This document shows, in pieces, positions 63,763 to 64,000 of a DNA stretch of 64,000 nucleotides. The notes beneath the pieces are model-generated. The model made no database searches. It saw nothing but the letters and a program-made list of their open reading frames with translations, and was not told the origin of the DNA. The position numbers were made by a program, and so were the translations under genes. The stretch comes from Bacteroidales bacterium (lineage in GTDB: Bacteria; Bacteroidota; Bacteroidia; Bacteroidales; VadinHA17): the NCBI GenBank assembly GCA_003142255.1, contig PLLO01000007.1, positions 46,977 to 110,976 on the forward strand. The letters run 5' to 3'. Position 1 is the first letter of the stretch; each line of letters begins with the position of its first letter.

Positions 63763-64000
63763 AATACTAATTTTTAAGTTATAGATTAAGAAAATAAAAT
63801 TACGGGGAATATGGATTCAAAACAACTTTTATTTTCAGTACCTTTTATTAATTTGAATGGACAGTTTCTCCTTTTACTTAGCTATATCGGTGGTGTGTGT
63901 CGTCCTAAAATAGGGTTACACTTTCAGGTTAGACATAATTGATTTAAAGTTATATTTTTTTGATCTCCATTTTTCTTAAATCTCACTGGCCATTTTTTTA

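Noticed and set aside
1..64000. tRNA, rRNA and CRISPR arrays
   Set aside because: None seen by eye on either strand; a tRNA in an unusual context could have been missed without a covariance search.

Overview
The window looks like a chromosomal segment of an anaerobic, fermentative member of the Bacteroidota (Bacteroidales/Marinilabiliales-like); this placement is inference. Supporting signs are MKK-type starts without Shine-Dalgarno sequences for most genes, TAnnTTTG-type -7 boxes, an ECF sigma factor next to a membrane anti-sigma/TonB-like protein, VVVGYG motifs typical of Bacteroidota outer-membrane systems, a patatin-BamA fusion, GH127/GH53/GH28-type polysaccharide genes and a multi-subunit NADH-linked [FeFe]-hydrogenase. 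I saw no rRNA, tRNA, CRISPR array, intact insertion sequence or replication origin.

From 1 to about 50.5 kb is ordinary backbone. It holds a membrane-anchored LTxxQ-like protein and a TPR protein; a patatin/BamA outer-membrane protein divergent from a YgiQ radical-SAM protein; a four-gene hydrogenase operon (extra ferredoxin-like subunit, hydB, hydA, hydC); a zinc-ribbon membrane protein with an acyltransferase-like protein; a DPP-IV type peptidase and a heparinase-like enzyme; a split pntAA-pntAB-pntB transhydrogenase with an aminopeptidase P; two exported glycoside hydrolases; an ECF sigma/anti-sigma pair divergent from a VWA surface protein; gltBD with a structured leader; zwf-pgl; a 36-residue basic protein convergent with a cold-shock gene; an M14 carboxypeptidase; a GH53 gene with one amber codon; speA; and three envelope proteins. 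Transhydrogenase and zwf/pgl probably supply NADPH, gltBD consumes it, and the hydrogenase reoxidises fermentative NADH and ferredoxin.

From about 50.7 kb to the end, every gene lies on the minus strand and the sequence turns visibly more AT-rich. The first part holds MORN-repeat, ferritin-VIT, polyferredoxin, pentapeptide, small membrane, DUF4440-like and glycosyltransferase genes. From 58.5 kb onward single unrelated genes alternate one by one with copies of a dispersed, partly palindromic recombination-site-like repeat: a four-helix membrane protein, a methyltransferase, a lone trpF-like gene, an SRPBCC protein, an isoprenylcysteine-methyltransferase-like protein and a lipoprotein. The repeat arms are CTAACGG...GGCAATAAAGGTTATAAG and its partner ATAACCTTTATTGTCCGTGTTAG. 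This resembles an integron gene-cassette array with non-canonical attC-like sites; no integrase lies in the window. Two copies carry a shared interior of about 200 bp in which different perfect palindromes occupy the same position. This array is the best candidate here for an undescribed system.

Other points of note are a leader-peptide/terminator arrangement before gltB, a CAG-to-TAG-type nonsense codon in GH53, an acyltransferase-like gene with no ATG/GTG/TTG start but a strong Shine-Dalgarno sequence, and gene remnants of GH28 and of a possible DUF2268 protease.
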